Assembly: GCA_903849645.1 (NCBI GenBank)
Contig: CAINJJ010000003.1
Span: 1 to 64,000, forward strand
Length of the DNA: 64,000 nucleotides
Direction of reading: 5' to 3'
From: an uncultured Acidobacteriaceae bacterium
GTDB taxonomy: Bacteria; Acidobacteriota; Terriglobia; Terriglobales; Acidobacteriaceae
Part shown: positions 38,766-48,207 of the stretch, piece after piece
How positions within the stretch are numbered: position 1 is the first letter of the stretch
How the letters are laid out: each line of letters opens with the position of its first letter
Program-made: the position numbers and the translations under genes
Notes under the pieces: generated by a model
What the model was told of the DNA's origin: nothing
The model's database searches: none
What the model saw: only the letters and a program-made list of their open reading frames with translations

Positions 38766-41700
38766 ATGATCGACATTCGCCCGTTCATCGCCTCATCACG
38801 TTTAGGTCGATGCTTGATCTTGCTGTTCTTTGCAGTTGCCTACCTCGGTTGCGTCCAGGGAGCAGCAGCACAGGTCACAGCGAACCCCGAAACCAAGGCC
38901 AGCGCGAGTGCTGGAACAACAACCGGCGCCAACGCTGCTGCCGGCCTGAACACGATGCCGCGGATGCGTGGCACGACCAACGCGCAGCGCAAGCTCTCGG
39001 CCGCCAAGGCGGCTCTTCGCCGTTCCGCGGAAGCAGCCCATGTCTCCGGGCTTGGCGTCCATGCCAACACCATCGCCGGCATTCCCGGCGCTCCTGGCAC
39101 GGCGTTGACCCCTGCTCAGCTGTACTTCAGCGGCATCTACCCCAACTACGCGAACAGCCCACTCCCCAACGTGGCTGATACGGTCAACTGCTCGGCCCCC
39201 AACTATTGCGGCATCCGCAAGTTCGTTGACGGTCTCCCTGGCTTGACGGCCGCCGGCGCCAACGACCTCGGCCAGTTCATTCCGATCGCCGTTCCTGACA
39301 CCACCACCTTCCCCGGCACCGACTACTACGAGATTTCGCTGGTGGACTGGACCGAGAAGATGCACAAGGATCTGCCCGTGACCAGGATCCGCGGCTACGT
39401 GCAGACAAACGGTGGCACGGCGACGCCCCACTACCTCGGACCGCTGATCATTGCTCAGTCGGGCCGCGCGGTGCGCGTGAAGTTCATCAACAACCTGCCC
39501 GCCGTTGCTTCAGGCGGCAACCTCTTCATCCCCACGGACAAGACGGTCATGGGTTCTGGCCTTGGCCTGGCCCTCGGCGCAGCTCCTTACCTTGACAATC
39601 GCGCCACAGTTCACCTTCATGGCGGCGCGACCCCATGGATCAGCGATGGAACGCCCCACCAGTGGACGATTCCCGCGGTCGATTGGAACAACACTCCCTA
39701 CCAGCGCGGCGCGAGCGTCTCGTTTGTGCCTGACATGTTCTTCCACGCCAACGGCACTGTGATTCCCCAGTGCTCCGCGACCGTGGTTGCAAACTGCTCT
39801 GGTGGAACGGCCGCCCAGCTTCCCGCGGACGCCACCAACGATCCGGGCCATGGCGCCCTCACCTTCTACTACACCAACCAGCAGAGCGCGCGCCTGATGT
39901 TCTATCACGATCACGCGTACGGCACCACCCGCCTGAACGTGTATGTGGGCGAAGCGGCCGGCTACCTGCTGCAGGACACCTACGAAGCTGACCTCGTGAA
40001 CGGCACCAACGTGACCGGCATCAACCCCGGCCTCGCCAAGGTCATTCCCGCGGCGCAGATTCCTCTCGTGATCCAGGACAAGACGTTTGTACCCCAGAAC
40101 TTTGCCTTTACCAACGTTTACAGCGTTCCGGTTCTCTCTCCGGGCTCCGGCTACACGGCCCCGGTAGTCAGCTTCACCGGCGGTTGCACCACAGAGCCGA
40201 CGGCGACAGCCACCGTAGGCACCACCACTGACCCCTTCGGCCAGTTCATCTTTGGCGCGGTCACCGGGATCACCCTGCTGACCAACGGCTCTGGTTGCAC
40301 GGCCGCTCCTGTCGTGACCATCACTGACCCCACCGGCGACGGCGGCGCGGCTGCGTTCGCTTATATCAACAGCCTTTCGCAGCAGGACCCGACGTGGGAC
40401 TCCAACCTCTGGGGCGCCTACGGCAGTTTCTGGTATCCCCACGTTTACATGCCCAACCAGTGGCCGAGCGATCCGGGACAGTCCGGCGCAAACCCCATGG
40501 GACGTTGGGATTACGCTGCATGGTTCTGGCCGGTCTTTACCAACCAGTACCTTGTGCGCGGCCCGATTGCCTGCCCCTCTGCCTACGATCCGAACCAGGT
40601 TTGCCCTGGAACGCCGACTCCGATGAATCCTGGCGAAGCCAAGGACCTGGCGGGCAATACGGCCCTCGGTGTAGGTTCCATCGCCTCGCTGACGCCTGAA
40701 GCCTTTGTGGATACGCCTGTCATCAACGGCACCGCATATCCCACAGTGACCCTGCAGCCCCAGCCCTATCGCTTCCGCATCCTGAGCGTGGGCAACGACC
40801 GCACCATCGCCCTTTCCTGGTGGCTGGCTTGCGGCAACGGCTTCTATACTCCCAGCGCGACTGCAATTCCTTGCCCCACGCCTACAGTGGCCGGCATCGC
40901 ACCTGACACGGAAGTCGGCATGGTGCCCGCGGCTCCCACAGCCGGGTTCCCATCCTACTGGCCGACAGACGGCCGCGACGGCGGCGTACCCGATCCAGCG
41001 TCCGCTGGTCCCTGGTGGCAGGTAATCGGCAACGAAGGCGGCTTCCTGGCCGCGGTTGCCTCCATTCCTCCCGCCCCGACGAACTATGAGTACAACCGTC
41101 GCAGCGTTACCGTGACCAACACCTCTTCGGTAGGCCTCGAACTGATGCCTGCGGAGCGCGCCGATGTGGTTGTCGACTTCTCGCCGTTCGCCGGCAAGAC
41201 GCTGATCCTCTACAACGATGCTCCCGCGCCGAATCCGGCGTTTGACTCGCGCTATGACTACTACACCGGCGATCCGGATCAGTCCGGCTTCGGCGGCGCA
41301 CCCACCACGCTTGCCGGCTTCGGCCCCAATACTCGCACCATCATGCAGGTGCATGTTGCCGCGGGCACCGGGACCGCTCTGAACGTGGCCGCCCTCAAGG
41401 CCGCCATTCCTCTGGCCTTCAAGGCCAGCCAGCCCCCGCCGATCGTGCCTGAGCCCCAGTTCTCGGCTCTCTATGGCAACGGCAAGACCTTCAAGGGCAT
41501 CTATCCCGCGCTGCAGGATCAGAGCGTCACCTTCACTCCGATCGGTGCGGCTGCGCCGGTTACCATTCCGCTGCTGTTCAAGACCATCCAGGAACTCTTC
41601 GAGCTCGACTACGGCAGAATGAACGCCACGCTGGGCACGGAACTTCCGCTGACCAACTTCAACACGCAGACCACCATTCCTCTGGGCTATGTGGATCCGT

Positions 41701-43910
41701 TCACAGAAGATGTGTATGACTCCAAGGGCCTGACCTCCGCGCAGATCGGCACCGCCGGCGACGGCAGCCAGATCTGGATGGTCATCCACAACGGCGTGGA
41801 CAGCCACGCAATCCACTTCCACCTTGAGAACGTTCAGGTCCTCAACCGTTACGGCTGGGATGGAACCAACCGGCCGCCGCTGCCCATCGAGTATGGATGG
41901 AAAGACACGGTCCGCATGAATCCGCTGGAAATCGACTTTGTGGCCCTGCGCCCGGTGTCGATGAACCTGCCCTTCCCCGTGCCGGACAGCGTTCGCCTGC
42001 TGGACGTGACCAAGCCGGCGGGCGTTGTCGATCCCGACATGAGCGCCTTCAACCCGCTCAACAACGCTGCCACGCAGCTCAACACCGTTCAGGCCATGGG
42101 CTGGGAGTACGTGTGGCACTGCCACATTCTCGGACATGAAGAGAACGACATGATGCGCGAAGAAGTCTTCCAGGTTGCGCCGCAAGCTCCGCTCAACGTG
42201 GTCAACACTGGCACCATCAACGGCAATCGGATCACCTTCACCGATACGTCCCTGAGTGAAGCAGGCTTCACGCTGCAAGGCTCTGCGACTGCCAACTTCG
42301 CCACCATCGCAACTACCACGGAAATCCCCGCCAAAGCCGGCTATAACACGACGGTCACCAGTGTGAACATTCCCAACGGTGGGAAGACCCGCTACTTCCG
42401 GGTTCGCTCGCACAAGAAGGATGCCGACTACTGGAATCCGATCATCGGCGTTGCTGCGTTGCCTGACCTGGTCTCCCCTTGGGTCTACCAGACCACAGTC
42501 ATCGCACCTCCTGTCCTGCAGGTCAGCCCGGCCAGCCTGACGTTTGGAAATCAGACCTATCTGACGACCAGCGCAGCCCAGTCGGTAACCCTGACCAATA
42601 TCGGTCTTGTTGCAGCTAACCTGACCAGCATCGGCTTTACGGGAACCAACCCGACCAGCTTTGCGGTCTCTGGCCAGAGCTGCGGTGTGACCCTGGCAAG
42701 CGGCGCAAGCTGCACCATCAACGCAACCTTCACACCTCAGGCTGGTGGAGCGCTGGCGGCGAATCTTTCCATCGTCTCCAACGATCCCGCGAACCCGACG
42801 CTCAACGTTGCGGTTACCGGCTTTGGCCAGTACATTGCTTCGGTGACGCCGACTGCAGCCAGCAAGCTCTGGGGCGCGGCTGATCCTGCGCTCACAGGTA
42901 CACTGACCGGCTTCCAGCCTGCGGACGGCGTGACTGCTACATACAGCCGCGTTGCGGGTGAGACACCCGGCACTTACACCATCAGCGCCACGCTTGCTCC
43001 GGCAGGTGTACTTGGCAAATATGTCATCACCTACAACACGGGCACCTTCACCGTGTATGCGGCGGCACAACTGACGGCTCCTATTCCGAATGGCGCCACT
43101 CTGTTGGGCACAAGCCAAACCTTCACATGGAACAACGGCGGCGGCGCCACCGGCGAGTTGTATCAGCTCCAGGTTGGAACCACAGGTGTAGGCTCCTCCA
43201 ACCTCTACAGCGGAGCGTATGTAACGGCGCTCTCCGCGACTGTTCCAAACATCCCACTGGGCGGCGGAACGGTGTATGTCCGGTTGCGGACCTACTCCTT
43301 CGGCGCATGGGTTACCAGGGACTACACGTTTATTGAGGCCGGTGCACCAGTACCTGCGGCAATGACGTTCCCGGCAACCAATGGGGCCACCGTAACCAGC
43401 CCAGTTGCCTTCACCTGGAACACAGGCACAGGCGTAACCCTGTATCAATTGTTGGTTGGTAGCGTAGTGGCCGGGACATCGGACATCTACAACGGTGCTT
43501 ATGTCACCACCACTGCACAGTCGGTCACGATTCCCTCCAGGTTGGCAGGTGGAACCATCTATGTCACGCTCCGCTCGTATATCAACGGCGCGTGGCAGAG
43601 CAATGCCTACACCTATCGCGTGGCAGGAACTGCGGCTCCGGCTACACTTACCAACCCTCCGGTAGTAGGCACGCACATCGCTGGCACTTTGACCTTCGCA
43701 TGGAGTGCGGGTAGCGGTGTCAACCAGTACCAACTGCTCGTTGGAACGGGTGCCTCAGGCTCCAGCAACATTTACAACGGTGCCTACGTGACCACAACTT
43801 CAACCTCCATCACGATTCCTGCAGGCACAACCGGGACGATCTATGTCCGGCTGCGTTCCTACATCAATGGCGCATGGCAGAGCGTGAACTACACCTACGT
43901 GACGCCGTAA
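38766..43910 (+). CDS. Giant secreted multicopper oxidase with ASH, MBG and triple repeat C-terminus
   Basis: 1714 residues from ATG 38766 (AAGGAAGGA six bases upstream), with a signal peptide (about 1-36). All four copper-ligand motifs are present: HLH (283-285), HDH (381-383), HAIHFH (1014-1019) and HCHILGHEENDM (1118-1129), giving type-1 ligands His1014, Cys1119, His1124 and Met1129. Between the copper-binding regions is an inserted Gly/Thr-rich module (about 455-540). Beyond the oxidase lie a choice-of-anchor-D/ASH domain (about 1251-1355), an MBG-type sandwich (about 1355-1433) and three related units of about 90 residues (NGAYVTT and INGAWQS recur). It probably oxidises Cu(I) or phenolic substrates at the cell surface, beside a Cus efflux operon. 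Confidence 0.9.
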   Translation: MIDIRPFIASSRLGRCLILLFFAVAYLGCVQGAAAQVTANPETKASASAGTTTGANAAAGLNTMPRMRGTTNAQRKLSAAKAALRRSAEAAHVSGLGVHANTIAGIPGAPGTALTPAQLYFSGIYPNYANSPLPNVADTVNCSAPNYCGIRKFVDGLPGLTAAGANDLGQFIPIAVPDTTTFPGTDYYEISLVDWTEKMHKDLPVTRIRGYVQTNGGTATPHYLGPLIIAQSGRAVRVKFINNLPAVASGGNLFIPTDKTVMGSGLGLALGAAPYLDNRATVHLHGGATPWISDGTPHQWTIPAVDWNNTPYQRGASVSFVPDMFFHANGTVIPQCSATVVANCSGGTAAQLPADATNDPGHGALTFYYTNQQSARLMFYHDHAYGTTRLNVYVGEAAGYLLQDTYEADLVNGTNVTGINPGLAKVIPAAQIPLVIQDKTFVPQNFAFTNVYSVPVLSPGSGYTAPVVSFTGGCTTEPTATATVGTTTDPFGQFIFGAVTGITLLTNGSGCTAAPVVTITDPTGDGGAAAFAYINSLSQQDPTWDSNLWGAYGSFWYPHVYMPNQWPSDPGQSGANPMGRWDYAAWFWPVFTNQYLVRGPIACPSAYDPNQVCPGTPTPMNPGEAKDLAGNTALGVGSIASLTPEAFVDTPVINGTAYPTVTLQPQPYRFRILSVGNDRTIALSWWLACGNGFYTPSATAIPCPTPTVAGIAPDTEVGMVPAAPTAGFPSYWPTDGRDGGVPDPASAGPWWQVIGNEGGFLAAVASIPPAPTNYEYNRRSVTVTNTSSVGLELMPAERADVVVDFSPFAGKTLILYNDAPAPNPAFDSRYDYYTGDPDQSGFGGAPTTLAGFGPNTRTIMQVHVAAGTGTALNVAALKAAIPLAFKASQPPPIVPEPQFSALYGNGKTFKGIYPALQDQSVTFTPIGAAAPVTIPLLFKTIQELFELDYGRMNATLGTELPLTNFNTQTTIPLGYVDPFTEDVYDSKGLTSAQIGTAGDGSQIWMVIHNGVDSHAIHFHLENVQVLNRYGWDGTNRPPLPIEYGWKDTVRMNPLEIDFVALRPVSMNLPFPVPDSVRLLDVTKPAGVVDPDMSAFNPLNNAATQLNTVQAMGWEYVWHCHILGHEENDMMREEVFQVAPQAPLNVVNTGTINGNRITFTDTSLSEAGFTLQGSATANFATIATTTEIPAKAGYNTTVTSVNIPNGGKTRYFRVRSHKKDADYWNPIIGVAALPDLVSPWVYQTTVIAPPVLQVSPASLTFGNQTYLTTSAAQSVTLTNIGLVAANLTSIGFTGTNPTSFAVSGQSCGVTLASGASCTINATFTPQAGGALAANLSIVSNDPANPTLNVAVTGFGQYIASVTPTAASKLWGAADPALTGTLTGFQPADGVTATYSRVAGETPGTYTISATLAPAGVLGKYVITYNTGTFTVYAAAQLTAPIPNGATLLGTSQTFTWNNGGGATGELYQLQVGTTGVGSSNLYSGAYVTALSATVPNIPLGGGTVYVRLRTYSFGAWVTRDYTFIEAGAPVPAAMTFPATNGATVTSPVAFTWNTGTGVTLYQLLVGSVVAGTSDIYNGAYVTTTAQSVTIPSRLAGGTIYVTLRSYINGAWQSNAYTYRVAGTAAPATLTNPPVVGTHIAGTLTFAWSAGSGVNQYQLLVGTGASGSSNIYNGAYVTTTSTSITIPAGTTGTIYVRLRSYINGAWQSVNYTYVTP

Positions 43911-43927
43911 CCAGCACTTAACCTGGA

Positions 43928-43972
43928 GCCCCCCGCCGCGGCTGAACCCGCGGCGGGGGGCTTCTTCATTTT
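43928..43972 (+). terminator. Rho-independent terminator of the multicopper oxidase
   Basis: GCCCCCCGCCGCGG pairs with CCGCGGCGGGGGGC, followed by TTCTTCATTTTT, 18 bases after the stop. Confidence 0.9.
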
Positions 43973-44167
43973 TGGCGGTAATTTGTGATCGAGATGCGCG
44001 CCCCGCTTCGACCCAAATCCTTGATTTCGATTCGCTTCAGCTTGACCTTCGTTGCTTGCGGCCCACAGGCACCCTTGACAGTAGCACCAAGCATTTATCT
44101 TGCCTCTTGACGCACCTTGTCACATTGTGGGAAGATTGTCTATCATATGTAGGAATGGAAAACCACC

Positions 44168-44980
44168 ATGCGAGATACTGCTCCTCACGGAACCTACAAA
44201 GTGCAAGCTCTTGATCGGGCGTTTGCCGTGCTTGATTTGCTTGGGGAGAGCGATACGCCGCTGGGCCTGGCCCAGGTGGCCTCGTCTCTGGAGTTGCACA
44301 AGAGCACGGCCCACCGGTTCCTGATGGTTCTTGAGCGGCACCGCATGGTGGAGCGGACAAGCAACGGAAAGTTTAGGCTGGGGCTGCGCCTGTTCGACTT
44401 TGGCAATCGCGCCATTGAGCAATATGATCTGCGGGAGCGCGCCCAGTCCCACCTTCGGAAACTGGTGGCCGAGACTGAAGAGACGGCGCACCTCTGCATC
44501 CTTGAGGGCGCGCACGTGATCTATATCGACAAGATTGAGCCGGCCCGGTCTGTGCGAATGATTACCCGGATCGGGGCAAGCAACCCCGTTCACTGCACAT
44601 CCGTGGGCAAGGCGATTCTGGCGTTCCTTCCAGAAGAACGGATCGCCGAAGTGCTTCGCAAGACGCGGTTTGAGCGATTTACCCACCGCACGATTGCCAC
44701 TCCAGAGGCGCTCCGCGCGGAGATCGAGAAGACGCGGCGTCGAGGGTACGCCGTGGACGATGAAGAGCTCGAGGAAGGCCTGCGGTGCATCGCGGTGCCG
44801 GTGCTTGATGCGCAAAGGCTTCCGGTGGCGGCGGTGAGCGTGTCCGGTCCTTCGTTCCGGGTGACGGCGCAGAAGTTGCCCTCGATTGCGAATCACCTGC
44901 TGCAATGCGTGCGGGGCATTTCGGCGGATATGGGCTTCACTTCGAGCGGCCGGGGCAGCCGGGCAACGTGGTCTTCCTGA
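44168..44980 (+). CDS. IclR-family transcriptional regulator
   Basis: 270 residues. The N-terminal winged helix-turn-helix (about 12-75) has LGLAQVASSLELHKSTAHRFL. The C-terminal IclR effector domain includes HCTSVGKAILAFLP and RGYAVDDEELEEGLRCIAVPV, the family signature. IclR proteins bind small carboxylic or aromatic acids and control nearby catabolic genes. The adjacent sugar porter on the opposite strand is a possible target, although the two are convergent. AGGA lies about 13 bases before ATG 44168. Confidence 0.92.
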   Translation: MRDTAPHGTYKVQALDRAFAVLDLLGESDTPLGLAQVASSLELHKSTAHRFLMVLERHRMVERTSNGKFRLGLRLFDFGNRAIEQYDLRERAQSHLRKLVAETEETAHLCILEGAHVIYIDKIEPARSVRMITRIGASNPVHCTSVGKAILAFLPEERIAEVLRKTRFERFTHRTIATPEALRAEIEKTRRRGYAVDDEELEEGLRCIAVPVLDAQRLPVAAVSVSGPSFRVTAQKLPSIANHLLQCVRGISADMGFTSSGRGSRATWSS

Positions 44981-45365
44981 GTTGCAGGCCCACCTGAGAG
45001 GAGCTCGGGCGGGTGGGATGCGCTTGACGCTGGCGGAGGGATCGGACTCAATTCCAGAATCGATCTGGATCCTCCCCTCCATATTCTGTACATAAAATAT
45101 CTGTTTTCAATAAGATGCTGGGTAGGTCCGCGCTAGAATATTCATTCTAAATGAGTTCCCCGCAGAATCTTCTAAACAAAAAAGTTAGGGGCGTTGACTG
45201 CCGGATCTCCGGTGGCTTGGGGCTCATGAAGGATCTATAGAACAAGTATGCGACCAAGGCTGCATGTTATCGGCAGAGCGCAGCGGCGAAAAATTCTCAG
45301 ATCAGAGAACCGGGGTTTGGACAGGGCAGAAGCGGCCGCAAAGCATTGGGGAAGGCGCCCCAGGA
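44981..45365. other. Convergent gene-free gap, A/T-rich in the middle
   Basis: No gene is supported. The centre (about 45090-45190) is clearly A/T-rich and contains the inverted repeat TAGAAT-ATTC-ATTCTA at 45134-45149. No strong terminator for either convergent gene is obvious. Confidence 0.5.
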
Positions 45366-46700
45366 CTACTCCGAGGGCACCAGCCTGCGTTGCAGGGCTT
45401 CCAGCGTCTGGCCCTTGGTCTCGGGAAAGACCAGGAGGACGACGAGGAACTGGACACCGGTCATGACGGAGAAGAATACGAACGGTGTAGCTTGGCTCAG
45501 GTTGTGGACGGCGATGGGGAAGGCCATGGCGATGGCCGCATTCATGAACCAGTGGCTGGCAGCGCCAACGCCCTGGCCCTTGGAGCGAACCGCGTTGGGA
45601 AAAATCTCGCCGATGTAGACCCAGATGACCGCGCCCTGAGAGAGGGCGAAGAAGGCGATGTAGGTGACGAGGAACCAGACGAGCGAGGCCTGATGCGAGT
45701 TGGAGCTGTAAATCCACGCGACGCCGGCAAGGCAGGCGGCGGTGCCGGCGGCGCCGATGAGCAGCAGGGTTTTGCGGCCAATCCTGTCGATGAAGGTCAT
45801 GCCGATCATGGTGAACAGGAGGTTGGTGGCGCCGATGGCGATGGCCTGCTGGTCGCCGGAGACCTGGCTGAAGCCGGCGGCCTGGAAGATGTCGTTGAGG
45901 TAATAAAGGATGGCATTGATGCCGGCCAACTGGTTGAAGGCGCCGAGGGAGATGGCAAGGAAGAGGGGGAAGCGGTACTTCCAGCGGAAGACGGGCTCGT
46001 GGGCGGTGGCGTGTTCCTCAGAGAGGGCGGCGCGGATATCTGCGAGTTCGGCTTCGGGGTTGGCTTCGCCCATCATGCGCAGGACGGCGAGGGCCTCGTC
46101 GATGCGCTCTTTGGAGGCGGACCAGCGGGGGCTGCGGGGGATGCCGAAGAGGAGGACGAGAAAGGCTACGGCGGGGAGGGCTGCGACACCGACCTGCCAG
46201 CGCCACTCGGCCGCGCCGAGATGGAGGAGGCGGATGAAGTAGTTGGAGGTATAAGCGACGAGGATGCCGAAGACGACGTTGAACTGGAATGCGCCGACGA
46301 GACGGCCGCGCCACTTTGCGGGGGCCAGTTCAGCAATGTAGACGGGGCCGAGGACGGAGGAGGCGCCGATGCCGAGGCCGCCGATGAAGCGGAAGACCAG
46401 GAAAGCGTCCCAGTTCCAGGCAAGGCCGCAGCCGAGGGCGGAGACGACATAGAGGACGGCGGTGAGGCGTAGGGTCTCGCGGCTGCCGAGCTTCTGGCCG
46501 ACGATGCCCGCCGAGAGCGCCCCGATGACGGTGCCGACCAGGCCAATGGCGACGGTGAAGCCCTTGGCCTGGGGGCTCAGGTTGTAGAGCTTGACCAGGG
46601 CGTCGATGGCGCCGGAGATGACCACGGTGTCAAAGCCGAAGAGCAGGCCGCCCAAAGCGCCCGTCAGGGTCGCCTTCATCAGGTTGAGATTCGGTCGCAT
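45366..46700 (-). CDS. MFS sugar porter (sugar:H+ symporter family)
   Basis: 444 residues with 12 predicted membrane segments. Sugar-porter signatures are present: GGLLFGFDTVVISGA in TM1, the loop motif IAELAPAKWRGRLVG, PRSPRW in the central loop (usually PESPRW, one change), FNQLAGINAILYYLNDIF in TM7 and the terminal PETKGQTLE. It imports a monosaccharide such as glucose, xylose, arabinose or galactose; which one cannot be told. AAGGGA precedes ATG 46700. It stands alone, convergent with the IclR regulator. Confidence 0.93.
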   Translation of the reverse strand: MRPNLNLMKATLTGALGGLLFGFDTVVISGAIDALVKLYNLSPQAKGFTVAIGLVGTVIGALSAGIVGQKLGSRETLRLTAVLYVVSALGCGLAWNWDAFLVFRFIGGLGIGASSVLGPVYIAELAPAKWRGRLVGAFQFNVVFGILVAYTSNYFIRLLHLGAAEWRWQVGVAALPAVAFLVLLFGIPRSPRWSASKERIDEALAVLRMMGEANPEAELADIRAALSEEHATAHEPVFRWKYRFPLFLAISLGAFNQLAGINAILYYLNDIFQAAGFSQVSGDQQAIAIGATNLLFTMIGMTFIDRIGRKTLLLIGAAGTAACLAGVAWIYSSNSHQASLVWFLVTYIAFFALSQGAVIWVYIGEIFPNAVRSKGQGVGAASHWFMNAAIAMAFPIAVHNLSQATPFVFFSVMTGVQFLVVLLVFPETKGQTLEALQRRLVPSE

Positions 46701-46817
46701 GGTGTGGGGTCCCTTGAATTCCCCATCATCCTACAGACTGGACCCCGCCCCGGCAAACCCCCTGATGAAATTGCGGCTGAGAGTTTCCAAAGCCGCTGCC
46801 CGGCTGGCCGCAAAGGG

Positions 46818-47234
46818 TCAGAGAGCGGCTGCGGCGAGTTCGGGTACGGCCAGCTCGATGGAGATATCCGGGGGCGCGAGCAGCGTGTTGTGAATGAGGC
46901 AGTGGTGGACGGAGCGCATGAGGCCGTCGTGCTGCTCCGGGGTGAGGGCGACGGGGCAGGCGACTGCGATGTGGAAGTTGCCAAGGCGCGCGGGCTGGCG
47001 GAGTTTTTCAGCAGTGACTTTCACCTCGACGCCGGTCTCGGCGAGGTTGCGGGTCTTGAGGTATTGCACGGCATAGAAGGCGGCGCAGGAGCCGAGCGAG
47101 GCCAGCATCAGCTCGGGGGGCGTCATGCCGGAGTCGCCGCCGCCGCTTTCCGCGGGCTGGTCGCAGAGGATGGTGTGGGTCCTTGACTGGATGCTGAAAC
47201 GGACTTGATCGAGGTGGGTGACGGTGACTTCCAT
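46818..47234 (-). CDS. OsmC/Ohr-family protein
   Basis: 138 residues. PPELMLASLGSCAAFYAVQYL carries the first OsmC cysteine, and ACPVALTPEQHDGLMRSVHHCLIHNTL the second (in HHC). OsmC-family proteins reduce organic peroxides with the cysteine pair. ATG 47234 is the start of family similarity; the longer frame to 47303 is not supported. It lies 58 bases downstream of the sigma/zinc-finger fusion on the same strand, so the two may be co-transcribed in an oxidative-stress unit. Confidence 0.88.
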   Translation of the reverse strand: MEVTVTHLDQVRFSIQSRTHTILCDQPAESGGGDSGMTPPELMLASLGSCAAFYAVQYLKTRNLAETGVEVKVTAEKLRQPARLGNFHIAVACPVALTPEQHDGLMRSVHHCLIHNTLLAPPDISIELAVPELAAAAL

Positions 47235-47292
47235 TGGGGTTTTTCGCCTTTCACGGGAACAAATACACGGCGGTGCGGATTCGTTACATTTC

Positions 47293-48207
47293 TCAGGCGA
47301 CATTCTCGGGGGCCAGGCCGATCATGCGCAGGTATTCGCGGGTGAGGAGGACGCGGAGGCGGGGGGCGACGGCGGCGTCGCAGGGCACCTGGAGGGAGCG
47401 GCAGCGGTCGATGGCTGCGCGCAGGTCGCGGAGGAAGGCGACGCAGGCGGGGCAGGCCTCGATGTGGTTGCGCATCTGCTCGCAGGGGACCGGCTGGACG
47501 CGGCCGTCGATGTAGTCGGAGAGGTTGGCGAAGAGGTCGCGGCACTGGGCGGGGCGCTGGGTGGGGCGTTTGGAGCGCGCGGGCGAGGCAGACGGCTGGA
47601 GGGAGGCGTCCTGGGCCTCGGAAGCTGCCTCGCCGGCGAGCAGTCGGCTCATCTCCTGGCGGACCTGGAGGCGTGCGCGGTGGAGGCGGACGCGGACGGT
47701 GCCGGGCTGTAGGTCGAGGACCTGGGCCACCTGCTCGGTGGTGAGGTCTTCCATGTCGTGGAGGACGAGGACGATGCGCATGCGGGCGGGAATCTGAAGC
47801 ACCGCGCGCTGGAGCAGTTCATGCTGCTCGGCGTGAAGCACGTTGGCTTCAGGGGTCCCGGCGGCATCGGCGAGCAGGCGGCCCAGTTCGGCGGCGTCGG
47901 GCATGAGCTCATCGAGCGAGAGGGTCTGCTTCGGACCATGCGCGCTCTTGCGCCTCATGCGCCAGCAGCGGTTGCGTGTGACCGTATAAAGCCAGACTGC
48001 GAGGGCCTGGGGGTCCTGGATTTTGGCGAGGTGGCTGAGGGAGCGGTAGAGGACCTCCTGCATGGTGTCTTCGGCGTCCTCGGGATGGCCGCAGACCTTC
48101 ATGCTGAAGGAGTAGACCGTGTTCTGCAGTAGGCCGATAGCCTGTTCGACGGCTTCAGGCGTGTCGCGGCGGAGGAGGGAGATGGCTTCGGCTAGTTCTG
48201 GTCGCAT
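47293..48207 (-). CDS. ECF sigma factor fused to a C-terminal zf-HC2-like zinc-finger domain
   Basis: 304 residues from ATG 48207. Sigma region 2 covers about 23-90 (VYSFSMKVCGHPEDAEDTMQ, then ALAVWLYTVTRNRCWR), with the normal acidic region 2.2 motif PEDAEDTMQEV. Region 4 spans about 125-185 (RIVLVLHDMEDLTTEQVAQV, then GTVRVRLHRARLQVR). A Ser/Ala/Arg linker leads to a zf-HC2-like domain (222-260): Cys222, then His248-x3-Cys252-x2-Cys255 in NHIEACPAC. Such zinc fingers normally form the sigma-binding part of anti-sigma factors, so this protein may inhibit itself until zinc or thiol chemistry changes. Starts further upstream (48258, 48366) are open but lack family similarity. Confidence 0.85.
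   Translation of the reverse strand: MRPELAEAISLLRRDTPEAVEQAIGLLQNTVYSFSMKVCGHPEDAEDTMQEVLYRSLSHLAKIQDPQALAVWLYTVTRNRCWRMRRKSAHGPKQTLSLDELMPDAAELGRLLADAAGTPEANVLHAEQHELLQRAVLQIPARMRIVLVLHDMEDLTTEQVAQVLDLQPGTVRVRLHRARLQVRQEMSRLLAGEAASEAQDASLQPSASPARSKRPTQRPAQCRDLFANLSDYIDGRVQPVPCEQMRNHIEACPACVAFLRDLRAAIDRCRSLQVPCDAAVAPRLRVLLTREYLRMIGLAPENVA

Noticed and set aside
39510..43733. 1407-codon open frame antisense to the multicopper oxidase
   Set aside because: The sense frame has complete copper motifs, signal peptide and ribosome site. The antisense frame has no recognisable domain and is explained by high GC and codon bias.
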